Positions 1-8,814 of a DNA stretch of 26,564 bases are shown one piece after another (within the stretch, counting starts at the first letter, position 1; every line of letters starts with the position of its first letter). Source of the stretch: Deltaproteobacteria bacterium RIFOXYA12_FULL_61_11 (GTDB lineage: Bacteria; Bdellovibrionota_F; JAHFAK01; YA12-FULL-61-11); the NCBI GenBank assembly GCA_001799195.1, contig MGSU01000235.1, positions 10,386-36,949 of the forward strand, written 5' to 3'. The translations under genes and the position numbers were made by a program. Below the pieces are notes generated by a model. It ran no database searches and was not told the DNA's origin. It worked only from the letters and a program-made list of their open reading frames with translations.

Positions 1-782
1 GCCACGCGTTTGTACCCGAGCGTGCGCTGGAGCTCCCCGACGTCGAGGACGATGGTGTCGAGTTCTCCGTAGAGCGAGGGAGGCGCGAGCTTGGTGAAGG
101 CAGTGGTCAGAGGGAGGAAGATCGCCCGTTCGAAGCGGTGGGGATCGAGCGGCAAACGTTGGCGTTGGCGCTCTTCCAAGGGCGAAGGGGGTTCCCTCAA
201 CACCCCGATCACCGTCCACCAGGTATGGTTGAGCCGGAAGGCCGAGCCTACCGCAGCTCCGGGATCGGCAGCGGAGAGCATCTTAGCGATATCGTACCCG
301 ATCACGGCCACGTTGCGCAGGTGCACATAGTCCTGTTCGAGGAAACCTCGTCCCGAGCTCGTCTTCTTCTTCAAGATATCCAGGAAGCGAGGATCAACTC
401 CGACCACTTTCAAGGATTTGGCATCCTCGTCAAGGCTGCTGGCATGGATCGGAAAGGTCTTGGCACCGGCGAGGTCGAGAACCTGCCCGGAAGAGCGCAG
501 GGGCTCGAGGGCGAGAAGATCGGACCGAGCCAATCCGCGACTGGTATTGATGGTCTTGCCCAGAGCTTCCTCGGCCACCGGTTTGGCTTGGATATGGACC
601 AACTGCGAACCCATGGCCTCGATGCTGGCGAGAATCTCGGCTTGCGCCCCTTCCCCGATAGAGACCATGGCCACCACCGCCCCGACGCCGAAGACAATGC
701 CCAAGAGCGCCAGCAAGGTTCTCAACAGGTTGGTGCGAAAAGGCTCGAAGCTCTGGACGAACAACACTCCCCACGGGGTCAT
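1..782 (-). CDS. MacB-type ABC transporter permease, 3'-truncated by window edge
   Basis: This is the inner-membrane permease of a tripartite ABC efflux or lipoprotein-type exporter. The frame is open from an ATG at 782 to the left edge, about 260 codons, without a stop. The start follows a GAGGTG ribosome site and overlaps the adaptor gene by 4 bases (ATGA), indicating coupled translation. Residues 1-45 hold the typical MacB N-terminal helix (TLLALLGIVFGVGAVVAMVSIGEGA). The rest is the periplasmic MacB_PCD region, with the family pattern GxxLxSIEAMGSQLVHI near residues 46-66. MacB-family permeases of about 400 residues end in three more membrane helices, which would lie beyond the window. 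The ATPase is a separate gene upstream (1825-2538), so this is a LolC/YknZ-like split arrangement rather than the fused E. coli MacB. Substrate unknown. Confidence 0.9.
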   Translation of the reverse strand, partial: MTPWGVLFVQSFEPFRTNLLRTLLALLGIVFGVGAVVAMVSIGEGAQAEILASIEAMGSQLVHIQAKPVAEEALGKTINTSRGLARSDLLALEPLRSSGQVLDLAGAKTFPIHASSLDEDAKSLKVVGVDPRFLDILKKKTSSGRGFLEQDYVHLRNVAVIGYDIAKMLSAADPGAAVGSAFRLNHTWWTVIGVLREPPSPLEERQRQRLPLDPHRFERAIFLPLTTAFTKLAPPSLYGELDTIVLDVGELQRTLGYKRV

Positions 783-1828
783 TTTTCACCTCGCGGCGAG
801 GGGTCCGGCAACTCCACCTCGACCTCGCTGCCCGGGGCATAGGGCGCCGACTCGAGAGGCTCGGCGCGGACCAGGAAGACCTTCTCCGTGGCATAGGGCG
901 TGGAAAAATCATCCTCCAAAGTGCCAAGCTCTACCGGGAACCCATTGATTTCTGTTATTTTCGCACGGAAGCGCCCCCCTTGCCTAGCCACCCCTACCAG
1001 GACTTCCTGCCCCTGGGTCAGGCGGGGATAGAGATGTTCGGGCAGATGAGCCTCGACGAGCACCTCAGTACTGGTTGCGAGTTTGAGATAGGCCCAACCA
1101 CCCATGATCCATTGACCGACGGCGATCTTGCGTCGGCGATGGGCAAGCAGGGGATAGGTGACCAGGCCTGCCTTGGTGGCGTGATGCTCGAACGAAGCCG
1201 TTATCGTGTCGAGATAGGTCAGATAGGAGCCGGCCAGGACGACGTTAATGCGATGGTATTCTTCGGCATTACGGTAATGTCGTTGCAGTAACTCCAGGAC
1301 CCTACGCTCGGCCTCGACCTCGAAATCGGCAATCTTGGCCTCCATCTCCATGATCGCGAAATCCTTCTCGGCCACGAGGTCGCGTTTTCGCAGGTCCCAG
1401 GCCAACTGCTCAGCGCGCAAGCGTTTACGTGCCAGGAGAAGCCCATGATCGGCCTGATCCTGGCGGATGCGTTCGAGGATGAGGTCCCGCTCGGCTTCCG
1501 CCCGGCTGTGTTCCCTCACGACATAGTCCCTGAGTTGATCGAAGTCGGTTTCGAAACGGGCGAGCAGGGTGCCGGCCTCCACCTTGGTACCCTCCTCGAC
1601 CAGGAAGGTGGCCTTCGCGTGCATGCGCTCCATCCACCAACCGCGAATACGGATCGAAGCCGTCGGGGCGAAATAGGTTTCGGAGGCCTTGGGAACCAAG
1701 ACTCCCTCGATGGTTAATCCTAAAACCGGAAACGTAAGGGCGAAGAAGCTCGGAACGAACAGGGAGACGAATCTCAACCTCGGGAAGAAGCCTAATCTGA
1801 TCCTCGGAGTGGCCGCCGTCATCGTCAC
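779..1828 (-). CDS. HlyD-family periplasmic adaptor (membrane fusion protein)
   Basis: This protein should link the ABC permease to the outer-membrane channel across the periplasm. It has 349 residues from a GTG at 1828, or 347 from the in-frame ATG at 1822. The GTG choice gives a 4-base overlap with the ATPase stop, matching the coupling elsewhere in the operon. Residues about 22-42 form the N-terminal anchor. Residues 74-93 (FLVEEGTKVEAGTLLARFET) are the lipoyl half-motif. Residues about 95-190 are charged and heptad-like, consistent with the alpha-helical hairpin. The C-terminal third contains short beta-rich segments expected for the barrel and membrane-proximal domains. Similarity to characterised adaptors looks low outside the lipoyl and coiled-coil parts, so the assignment rests partly on position between ATPase and permease genes. 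Confidence 0.85.
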   Translation of the reverse strand: MTMTAATPRIRLGFFPRLRFVSLFVPSFFALTFPVLGLTIEGVLVPKASETYFAPTASIRIRGWWMERMHAKATFLVEEGTKVEAGTLLARFETDFDQLRDYVVREHSRAEAERDLILERIRQDQADHGLLLARKRLRAEQLAWDLRKRDLVAEKDFAIMEMEAKIADFEVEAERRVLELLQRHYRNAEEYHRINVVLAGSYLTYLDTITASFEHHATKAGLVTYPLLAHRRRKIAVGQWIMGGWAYLKLATSTEVLVEAHLPEHLYPRLTQGQEVLVGVARQGGRFRAKITEINGFPVELGTLEDDFSTPYATEKVFLVRAEPLESAPYAPGSEVEVELPDPSPRGEK

Positions 1829-2538
1829 TGTCCCTCGGCGAACGCTGGTGAGCGTCCGCGGAGCTCGACCATTCTACCGTCGCGCAGGTGAACCTGCCGT
1901 GGGGCCTGTTCGGCGATGGCCGGGTTGTGCGTCACCAGGATCAAGGTCGAGTTGGCTTCGTGTTGAACCTCGCGGAGCAAGGCCATGATCTCCTTCTCGG
2001 TCACGCTGTCGAGATTCCCGGTTGGCTCGTCGCAAAGGAGTAACGAGGGCGCTCCGACGAGGGCCCGGGCTATAGCCACCCGTTGACACTCCCCTCCGCT
2101 GAGTTGGGTCGGTTTGTGCTTCTTCCGATGTCCCATACCGACCCGATCCAGCCAATACTCCGCCTTGGCGCGGTGTTCCGAAGGAGGCAGCTCGCGGTAC
2201 CGCAGGGGCAGCGCGACATTGGCAACCACGTCGAGGTTGGGAAGCAGGTTGAAGGACTGGAAGACGAAGCCGATAGTGCGGCCCCGGACCCGGGACAAGC
2301 GTTGGTCGTCGAGGTTCGAAATATCCTCACCATCGAGACGATAACTGCCCGAGGTAGGGGTATCCAAACAACCGAGCACATTGAGCAGAGTCGACTTGCC
2401 CGAGCCCGACGGACCGGTCAGCGCGAGCACTTCGCCGCGTTCGACCACGAGATCGATGTCGGAGAGCACCTCCACTAGGTGTTCACCCAAGCGATAGGTC
2501 TTGCTCACACCGCGAAGCTCGAGGTGGGGATCAGTCAT
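1825..2538 (-). CDS. ABC transporter ATP-binding protein, MacB/LolD type
   Basis: This is the ATPase that powers the adjacent permease, 237 residues, the usual size for LolD/YknY-type subunits. Walker A is GPSGSGKS at residues 42-49, the Q-loop FQSFNLLP at about 93-100, the ABC signature LSGGE at 146-150, and Walker B LLLCDEP at 166-172, followed by the D-loop GNLDS and a switch His in LVTHN. The signature continues ECQR where QQQR is common. The ATG at 2538 was chosen because homology begins there (TDPHLELRGVSKTYRLG); a longer in-frame extension upstream lies inside the TolC-like gene. The start overlaps that gene by 8 bases and the stop overlaps the adaptor, so all four proteins should be made from one message. 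Confidence 0.95.
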   Translation of the reverse strand: MTDPHLELRGVSKTYRLGEHLVEVLSDIDLVVERGEVLALTGPSGSGKSTLLNVLGCLDTPTSGSYRLDGEDISNLDDQRLSRVRGRTIGFVFQSFNLLPNLDVVANVALPLRYRELPPSEHRAKAEYWLDRVGMGHRKKHKPTQLSGGECQRVAIARALVGAPSLLLCDEPTGNLDSVTEKEIMALLREVQHEANSTLILVTHNPAIAEQAPRQVHLRDGRMVELRGRSPAFAEGQ

Positions 2539-4048
2539 GGAGCGCATCCTCCTCCACGCTGACGCCGAAGCGCTCCCCGAGTAAACCGACCGAGGCATAC
2601 ACCGCCATATAGGCCTGGTGCCAAACGACCAGGGCTCGGGAAGCAGCCCCACGGGCTTCGGCCCGTTCGCGCTGGAACAGGACCAGGTCGTTGAGGGTGG
2701 ACAGGCCGAGGCGATATTTTTCCTCCTCGGCGGCCAACTTGAGATCCGCGAGGTCGGCGATCCTGGCCAGGAGTTCATGTTGGCGACGCCGCAGGTCGAG
2801 GGCTTCCAGATTACCGGACAAGGTCACTGCGAGTTCGCGGCGCTGCAGGGCCAGTTCCCGGTCCAAGCGACGGAGACGCAATCTGGCAGCCTCGCGTTTT
2901 CCCCAGAGCGCCGCCCCGGGAAAAGGACTCTGGAAACGCAGGGCGAGCTGACCGCCAAAGGCATCGAAACCTCCCAGCCGTTCCATGCTGAGGGGCCAAG
3001 TATCTGCCACCCCATTGACAGATAAAGATGTTTCGAGGTCCACGAGCGGGCGGAGCTGGTCTTGTTCGTAGGCCAGGCTCACACTCTCTCGCCGATGTTG
3101 GACGAGCAAAGCCCGATAACCAGGTTCGCGTTCGAGTTGCACCTTGGCGAGGTAAGCACGGGTCTCGGGCACCCTGAGCTCAAGGGGAGGACTATCGACG
3201 AGTACCGGACGCAGGTCTGGGTCCGGATCGAGGAAGGAGAGAAAGGTACGGCGGTGTTCGCCTACCCGATAGCGACTCTCTTCCAGGGAAGCGCTGAACC
3301 TGACCAAGTTCTCCTCGACCACGAGAACATCGTTCTTGGGCAAGAGCCCCTTCTCGACATGTCCACTGGTGAGTTCGAATTGCTGCTTGGCCCGTTCATG
3401 GGCCTCCTCTTGCAGGGCTTGTTCCTGTTCCGCGAGCCACAAGTCCCAGTAAGCGTTCGTCAAGGACAAGAGCAACTCCTGGAGCGCCCTGCGGAATTCG
3501 CACAAGGCCGCTTCGAGGTCCAACCTGGTCTGCAAGAGGTCCCTGCTCGGCAGGTCGATGCCGAAACCGCGCAGCAAGGACTGGGTCACCGCGATCGAAC
3601 CGCTGTTGGCGTGTAAGGGGTCTATCAGGGCATTCTTATCGTTGGTGTCATCGCGCTGAGCCTCGTACCCGAAACTGAGGTTGGTCCCGGTGCGGAGGCG
3701 CTGTTCTACTCCGGCTCGCAGGCTCAATCCGTTCTCGCGGAGATTCTGCACCCCGGAAATGCTCTGTCGTGCCGGGGCCTCCTCGAGCGAGGCCGTACCG
3801 CGCAGGTTCAGCACAGCGGCGAATGGCAAGTCGGCGGCCTCCAGAGCGGCCCGGTGTTCGGCAATACGAGTGCGTTCGACTTGCATTTCCAGGGCTTGAC
3901 GCAAACCGAGCTCGACGTAGTCCTGGAACCCGAAGCGCCTTTCGCCTCCTGCCGCGGCCGAGGTCCGCACGAGTGCGCACAGGAGCAGCACCCCCAGGAA
4001 CCACAGGGCGCGAGGCCGAGATCGTGTCGGACGGTAGGGTGGGAACAT
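2531..4048 (-). CDS. TolC-like outer-membrane efflux protein
   Basis: First gene of the efflux operon; it should form the outer-membrane channel of the tripartite pump. It has 505 residues, slightly longer than E. coli TolC. An arginine-rich start and hydrophobic core (residues about 13-33, ending in TSAAA) form a signal peptide. The body shows the two OEP halves: long amphipathic helices rich in Leu, Glu, Arg and Ala, with a beta-strand-like segment around residues 100-135 and the repeat-related segment around 330-375. The C-terminal helix contains EEEKYRLGLSTLNDLVLFQRE, a motif typical of the family. No lipobox is seen, so it is probably not an OprM-type lipoprotein. A TTGACA promoter with an inverted repeat lies just upstream. 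Confidence 0.92.
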   Translation of the reverse strand: MFPPYRPTRSRPRALWFLGVLLLCALVRTSAAAGGERRFGFQDYVELGLRQALEMQVERTRIAEHRAALEAADLPFAAVLNLRGTASLEEAPARQSISGVQNLRENGLSLRAGVEQRLRTGTNLSFGYEAQRDDTNDKNALIDPLHANSGSIAVTQSLLRGFGIDLPSRDLLQTRLDLEAALCEFRRALQELLLSLTNAYWDLWLAEQEQALQEEAHERAKQQFELTSGHVEKGLLPKNDVLVVEENLVRFSASLEESRYRVGEHRRTFLSFLDPDPDLRPVLVDSPPLELRVPETRAYLAKVQLEREPGYRALLVQHRRESVSLAYEQDQLRPLVDLETSLSVNGVADTWPLSMERLGGFDAFGGQLALRFQSPFPGAALWGKREAARLRLRRLDRELALQRRELAVTLSGNLEALDLRRRQHELLARIADLADLKLAAEEEKYRLGLSTLNDLVLFQRERAEARGAASRALVVWHQAYMAVYASVGLLGERFGVSVEEDALHD

Positions 4049-4069
4049 GGTACGAAACCATGATGTGGA

Positions 4070-4106
4070 CCGGACCGAGCCTAGTCCGGGGCTGGGAGTC
4101 TGTCAA
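4070..4106 (-). promoter_or_regulatory. Sigma-70-like promoter with inverted-repeat operator for efflux operon
   Basis: On the minus strand, TTGACA (4106-4101) is followed by a 17-base spacer and TAGGCT (4083-4078). A perfect 6-bp inverted repeat, CCGGAC at 4070-4075 and GTCCGG at 4084-4089, sits on either side of the -10 box and reaches the predicted start of transcription. This is a classical repressor position. No regulator gene is adjacent, so the regulator would lie elsewhere. The repeat is short and could be chance. Confidence 0.5.
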
Positions 4107-4210
4107 CGAGAAGGAGGAGCAGGGAAATCCTTGGCCATTCCGGAGCGCCGATTGTACAACAGGGTTCGTGGCCATGCCAACGGTGGCAGGACGGAGTACG
4201 AGCGACCGGT

Positions 4211-6157
4211 ATGACAGCCCCGACAACCTCGAGAAAAAGCACAACCCCGGCCAAGCTCCTGCTCGACCGAGCGTTGGTCGTCGGTACCCTTGTTCTCCCC
4301 TTCGTCGTCTATGTCCTCTCTCTCCCTGAGGGAGTAACCTTCGCCGATGGCGCGGATTTCGCCTCGGCCGCGGTCAACCTGGGAGTACCACACTCCAGCG
4401 GGTATCCCCTCTTCACCCTTCTCGGGCATTTCGCGACAACCCTCCTTCCTTGGATGAGCGCGGCTCGCGCGGTCGCCCTGGTCTGTGTCCTGTGCAGCAC
4501 CTTGACCCTTGCCGTTGGCTTGCACCTGTTGGCCTTGCTCGGCGTCCGGCGCTGGATAGCCGCCGCGATCCTCCTGGCCTATGCTTTCACTGTGGAAACC
4601 TGGGTCCAGGCCAGGACCGTAGAGGTTTATGGGTTGCACACGCTGCTCGTGGCCCTCGTGCTCCTGCACCTCCTACGGTGGCTGGAAGACCATGAGGACC
4701 GGCGCTTGCTCCTCGTCTCCTGGTTGCTGGGGTTTTCCTTCACCAATCACCTAACCACAGCCCTCCTCTTCCCGACCCTAGCGGTCGTCTTCTTCCTGCA
4801 CTGGCACCATCGACGTTCCTTTGCCGCGACGGCCGACCTCCTGGTGCGCTGTACCGCCCGGATCGGGCCCCCGCTCCTGCTCTACCTCTATTTACCTCTC
4901 ACCGCCTCCTTCCCCGACGGGCGCAAGTTCTGCTGGGGCGACCCTCGGACGGTGGAGAACTTCCTGCGGCAGGTCTCGGGCATCGATTTCCTGCGCCTCT
5001 ATACCAGCGACGAGCCCCATTCGGCTTGGCTCCGGTTACTCGAATTCATCAACTACCAATACGATCAGTTCTACTTCCCCGGTGCCTTCTTCGCAGCCCT
5101 GGGCATCCTCCATCTGGTCCTGCGCCGCCCTCTGGTCGTGCTGCTCCTGGCTCTGTTCTATCTGACGCAGGTCCTTTATACCGCCGTGTACCAGATCCAA
5201 GACATCCACGGTTATTACTTGCCCTTGCTCCTGCTCTTCGCCCTCGCCGCGGGAACAGGCGTGGAGTGGCTGCTGCGGGTCCGTATCCCCCTCGCAGTGC
5301 GCAACAACCGCTGGATGGGCGCGCTCTTCGTTGGCCTACTCTTCGTCTATCCGGGCTACCTGTTATACTCCAACCGCTTCGTGGCCTACGTCGGCAACCG
5401 CGCCGAGAGCTTCTCTCGGATAGCGTGGCGGAACTTGCCGCCCGGCGGTCTCGATCTGAACGGCAAGTCGGAGTTGCTCTTCCCGATGTGGTACCAAACC
5501 TATCATGTCGAACCCCGCATCGACCGCGCGGTCCTCTCGACCGACTTCTTGGTATGCTGTTCTTGGTACCGGGATTTCTTGCGCAGGACCTTACCTACAC
5601 TGGACCTCCCTTCTGAGGAAGAACTCGAAGGGCGTTACTTGGAGCTCTTCGACGACGTTATACTGCCCAATGCCCGACATTTCACCTTCCATTCCTCGGG
5701 CTTCATCACGAGACCGTACCATCCCGATTGGGTCTTCGTGAACCAGGGGCTCTTGTCCCGGATCTTGCCCCGCGAGGAAGCCACGGGTCGCGTGCGTCCG
5801 ACCAACCTGATCGCCTCGGTCTTCCCCTCTCACGGCATCGAGGTGCAACTGCGCGACCGAACCGAATGGATCTTCCCGGACGTGGCCACGCGCTTCCGGC
5901 CAGGCGAGACAGCCTATTGCGTGATCCAGTGGCAACACCAGCGCCTACATCGCACCGAATGGCGCTGGTTCGGTCCGGCCGGAAACTTGGTCAGCGCGGA
6001 ATCCCGCGAGATCCCTACCGCGGAACAACTCTCCTTCTCCGTCCTCGAACTCACAGGCCGCCGGGCTTCTCTCCCGGGAACATGGCGGATCGAGATCCTC
6101 ATCGACGGAGAACTCCAGGCCGAGGTCGGCTTCGAGGTGGAGGAAGCATCCCCATGA
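4211..6157 (+). CDS. DUF2723 family membrane protein, putative GT-C mannosyltransferase
   Basis: This is a 648-residue polytopic membrane protein. The N-terminal 370 residues contain about ten hydrophobic helices; the C-terminal 270 residues look soluble and extracytoplasmic. The first loop after helix 1 carries the family signature, with acidic residues Asp46 and Asp49, then NLGVPHSSGYPLFTLLG at about 57-72. DUF2723 is related to GT-C protein O-mannosyltransferases and to eukaryotic TMEM260, and in that fold the acidic loop residue is catalytic. A lipid-linked sugar donor and a protein or envelope acceptor are inferred, not shown. The gene stands alone, divergent from the efflux operon and convergent with crcB. 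The ATG at 4211 has only a weak GGAG upstream. A beta-rich C-terminal region (about residues 520-648) is not part of the core domain. Confidence 0.8.
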   Translation: MTAPTTSRKSTTPAKLLLDRALVVGTLVLPFVVYVLSLPEGVTFADGADFASAAVNLGVPHSSGYPLFTLLGHFATTLLPWMSAARAVALVCVLCSTLTLAVGLHLLALLGVRRWIAAAILLAYAFTVETWVQARTVEVYGLHTLLVALVLLHLLRWLEDHEDRRLLLVSWLLGFSFTNHLTTALLFPTLAVVFFLHWHHRRSFAATADLLVRCTARIGPPLLLYLYLPLTASFPDGRKFCWGDPRTVENFLRQVSGIDFLRLYTSDEPHSAWLRLLEFINYQYDQFYFPGAFFAALGILHLVLRRPLVVLLLALFYLTQVLYTAVYQIQDIHGYYLPLLLLFALAAGTGVEWLLRVRIPLAVRNNRWMGALFVGLLFVYPGYLLYSNRFVAYVGNRAESFSRIAWRNLPPGGLDLNGKSELLFPMWYQTYHVEPRIDRAVLSTDFLVCCSWYRDFLRRTLPTLDLPSEEELEGRYLELFDDVILPNARHFTFHSSGFITRPYHPDWVFVNQGLLSRILPREEATGRVRPTNLIASVFPSHGIEVQLRDRTEWIFPDVATRFRPGETAYCVIQWQHQRLHRTEWRWFGPAGNLVSAESREIPTAEQLSFSVLELTGRRASLPGTWRIEILIDGELQAEVGFEVEEASP

Positions 6158-6166
6158 CCTCCACGG

Positions 6167-6571
6167 CTACGAACCGGCCCTCCAGACAAGACAAGCCCAA
6201 CGGGCCATCCCGGCTCCGGCGAGCAGGGCGGCGCAACAACCAGCAAGGGTCAGGACAAGATACCCGAGGGCGAGCAAGGGTGCTCCATCCCGAGCTACTT
6301 TGTCCACTTCGTGGATGAAGGCGGACATGGTGGTGAAGCCTCCGCAGAAACCCGTGGCCAAGAGCAGGCGCGGCCCGGGACCGAACTGGCCGAACTGGAG
6401 GAAGAAGACGGACAGGGCCCCCATGACCAGGCATCCGAGCAGATTCGCCGCCAACGTCCCCAGCGGGAACGGCCCGCCGAAATGACTCGCGGCCACGGTC
6501 AAGAGATACCGGCAGACGGAACCGGCGAACCCCCCGCTTCCGACCAACACTGCTTCGACCAACCCCTTCAT
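6167..6571 (-). CDS. crcB: Fluoride ion channel CrcB/FluC
   Basis: This protein exports fluoride across the inner membrane as a dual-topology dimer and relieves fluoride toxicity. It has 134 residues and four hydrophobic helices, normal for the family. Signatures are GGFAGSVCRY at 13-22, GTLAANLLGCLVMG at 38-51 with the pore Asn43, and GFCGGFTTMSAF at 74-85. In well-studied homologues the last motif reads TTFSTF, and its two phenylalanines form the fluoride-coordinating F-box. Here the first is Met82 and the second, Phe85, is kept. The ATG at 6571 follows GGAGG at an ideal distance. No fluoride riboswitch was recognised upstream. The gene is convergent with the DUF2723 gene, with only 9 bases between stops. 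Confidence 0.95.
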   Translation of the reverse strand: MKGLVEAVLVGSGGFAGSVCRYLLTVAASHFGGPFPLGTLAANLLGCLVMGALSVFFLQFGQFGPGPRLLLATGFCGGFTTMSAFIHEVDKVARDGAPLLALGYLVLTLAGCCAALLAGAGMARWACLVWRAGS

Positions 6572-6659
6572 GGCGCCTCCGGACTAGGACCCGGACCAGG
6601 ATACCACGACCCTCGAGTCCACGTCATGCCGGGGGACATTGCCTTCACCCTCTCCCCAT

Positions 6660-6698
6660 GGTATCGAAGCGGTAGAATCCCCTAGAGGTACCGATACC
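6660..6698. promoter_or_regulatory. Inverted repeat in crcB / peptidase divergent region
   Basis: GGTATCG at 6660-6666 is mirrored by CGATACC at 6692-6698, perfect 7-bp arms with a 25-base spacer, ending one base before the peptidase start codon. A weak plus-strand promoter (TTGCCT at 6639-6644, 17 bases, TATCGA at 6662-6667) would place its -10 over the left arm. It may be an operator, or an RNA hairpin covering the peptidase ribosome site. The 6572-6699 gap serves both divergent genes. Confidence 0.35.
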
Positions 6699-6699
6699 C

Positions 6700-8814
6700 A
6701 TGAGCTTCCCCGGGGGCCTCTCGTATCCACCTACCCCACGGGAGGACGTGGTCGAACTCCACCACGGTATCGCCGTAGCCGACCCCTACCGTTGGCTCGA
6801 GGACCTCGAGGCCCCGGTTGTGAAGACCTTCGTCAAACGCCAGAACGAGCTGACCCGGGCAGAGCTCGCCACGAGTCGGCGTGCCGAGTTCGAAGCCCGT
6901 CTCCGCGTCTTGTGGAACCACGAACGGTACGGAATTCCGTGCAAGGCGGGAGGACGCTACTTCTACACCCACAACCCCGGGTTGCAACGCCAGGACGCCC
7001 TGTTCTGGCAACCGAGCTATTCCGCCGAACCACGCCTGCTGCTCGACCCGAACCTCTCGACCGAGGAAGGCGGCCAGGCCCTCGCCGACTACATCGTCAG
7101 CCCGGACGGCAGCAAGGTCGCCTATGCTCTGGCCTCTGCCGGCTCGGATTGGCAGGAATGGAGAATCCGCGAGGTCGACACCGGCCGCGACCTGCCCGAT
7201 CGACTGCGCTGGATCAAGTTCTGCAAGGTTGCATGGACTAGAGACAACTCCGGTTTTTTCTATGCACGTTACGCTGCCCCGGACCAAGGGCTTGAACTCA
7301 GCTCCTTGAACCAGAACCAGCGTCTCTATTTCCACGCCCTCGGCTCCGGGCAGGATGACGACCTGCTCGTCCTCGAACGCCCCGACCAGCCGCGTTGGGG
7401 TTTCCAGCCCATCCTGGGCGACGATGCCCACCACCTTTTTATCGAGGTCTGGCGGGGTACAGACCCGGAAACTGCCTACTACCTCCTCGAACTCGACGAG
7501 AAGCCCTGGCGGCCACGGCCCTTGATAGAGGATTTCGATGCCAGGTACGTGTTCGTGGCCCTCGACCGAGGGCGCGCGATCTTCCACACCGATCTCGACG
7601 CCCCCCTGGGCAGGGTGATCTCCCTGGAGCTCGAGGCACCGGCACGAACGGGTTGGCGCGAGGTGCTGCCGGAACGTCCGGAACCTCTGCTCGAGGTCAC
7701 GAGAGTTGCCGATCGTCTTGTGGCGACCAGATCGCGACACGCAGTAGCCTCGGTCGCCCTCCATCGGTTGGACGGTTCGCTCGTCACCGACCTCGAGTTA
7801 CCCGCCACAAGTTCGGTCCAGGGGTTCAAGGCCCATCCCGAGGACCCCGAGACCTTCTTCGCCCACACGACCTTCACAGCCCCGGCCACGATCTGGCGTA
7901 TCGACGTGAGAGAACCTCACCCCCGCCCCTTCCGCGCCGGCCGGGTCGAAAGCTCCTCTGACCGCTTCAAGGTTGAGCAGGTCTTCTACGAGAGCAAAGA
8001 CAAGACGGTCGTGCCCATGTTCCTGGTTTCGGCCCGGGATCGCCATGCCGGGAAACCGGGTCCGGTCTACCTCTATGGTTACGGCGGGTTCTCGGTGTCC
8101 ATGAGTCCGACGTTCTCCCCGGCGATCCTCCATTGGTTGGAATTGGGAGGGCTGTTCGCCCAGCCTTGCCTGCGAGGCGGCGGAGAATACGGCCGGACAT
8201 GGCACGAAGCGGGAACCAAGCTACACAAACAAAACGTCTTCGACGATTTCCTCGCCGCAGCCGAGTGGCTGATCGCGGAAGGATACACCACCCCCGAGCA
8301 ACTGGCCATCGGCGGCGCCAGCAACGGTGGACTGCTCATCGGCGCTTGCATGACCCAGCGTCCCGACTTGTTCGCTGCCTGCCTTCCCGCGGTGGGTGTC
8401 CTGGACATGGTGCGCTTCCATCGGTTCACCATCGGCTGGGCCTGGCAGAGCGATTACGGAAATCCCGAGGATCCCGAGGAGTTCCATGCCCTCCTGGCCT
8501 ATTCGCCGTATCACAATGTCAAACCGGGCACGCGCTACCCCGCCACCCTCATCACCACGGGGGATCACGATGATCGGGTCTTCCCTGCCCACAGCTTCAA
8601 GTTTGCAGCGGCCCTCCAGGCTGCCCAGGTTCCCGGAGGTCCTCCCATCTTATTGCGCGTGGAGCAGGACGCGGGGCACGGCGCCGGAACCGCGGTGGAC
8701 AAGCTCATTGCCACGACCGCCGACCGTTGGGCCTTCATGGCAAGGCACTTGGGACTCGAACCCCAACCTACTCCCGGCATGCCAGAACCCCTATCACCAC
8801 AGGAGCGACCATGA
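6700..8814 (+). CDS. Prolyl oligopeptidase family serine peptidase (S9A)
   Basis: This is a 704-residue peptidase expected to cut short peptides after proline. The N-terminal and central part (about residues 70-430) forms the beta-propeller gate; residues 1-65 and 430-690 form the alpha/beta-hydrolase domain. The catalytic triad is visible: Ser541 in GGASNGG, Asp624 in GDHDDRV and His660 in DAGHGAG. Arg626 matches the substrate-binding arginine of porcine POP. The sequence YGYGGF at 459-464 and LRGGGEYG at 491-498 are typical S9A marks. No signal peptide is present, so it is probably cytoplasmic, unlike many bacterial S9A enzymes that are exported. Its stop overlaps the start of the next gene (ATGA), so the two proteins are translated together. 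Only a poor AGAGG lies upstream of the ATG. Confidence 0.95.
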   Translation: MSFPGGLSYPPTPREDVVELHHGIAVADPYRWLEDLEAPVVKTFVKRQNELTRAELATSRRAEFEARLRVLWNHERYGIPCKAGGRYFYTHNPGLQRQDALFWQPSYSAEPRLLLDPNLSTEEGGQALADYIVSPDGSKVAYALASAGSDWQEWRIREVDTGRDLPDRLRWIKFCKVAWTRDNSGFFYARYAAPDQGLELSSLNQNQRLYFHALGSGQDDDLLVLERPDQPRWGFQPILGDDAHHLFIEVWRGTDPETAYYLLELDEKPWRPRPLIEDFDARYVFVALDRGRAIFHTDLDAPLGRVISLELEAPARTGWREVLPERPEPLLEVTRVADRLVATRSRHAVASVALHRLDGSLVTDLELPATSSVQGFKAHPEDPETFFAHTTFTAPATIWRIDVREPHPRPFRAGRVESSSDRFKVEQVFYESKDKTVVPMFLVSARDRHAGKPGPVYLYGYGGFSVSMSPTFSPAILHWLELGGLFAQPCLRGGGEYGRTWHEAGTKLHKQNVFDDFLAAAEWLIAEGYTTPEQLAIGGASNGGLLIGACMTQRPDLFAACLPAVGVLDMVRFHRFTIGWAWQSDYGNPEDPEEFHALLAYSPYHNVKPGTRYPATLITTGDHDDRVFPAHSFKFAAALQAAQVPGGPPILLRVEQDAGHGAGTAVDKLIATTADRWAFMARHLGLEPQPTPGMPEPLSPQERP

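Noticed and set aside
138-842. Plus-strand frame (234 codons) opposite the MacB-type permease
   Set aside because: The minus-strand frame carries clear MacB features and runs off the window edge; this is its shadow.
6572-6699. Fluoride riboswitch before crcB
   Set aside because: The minus strand has GGTGAAGG and GGCATGACG-like pieces, but the conserved GATG/AACCGCC/CTGATGAC order and pairing of the motif are not met.
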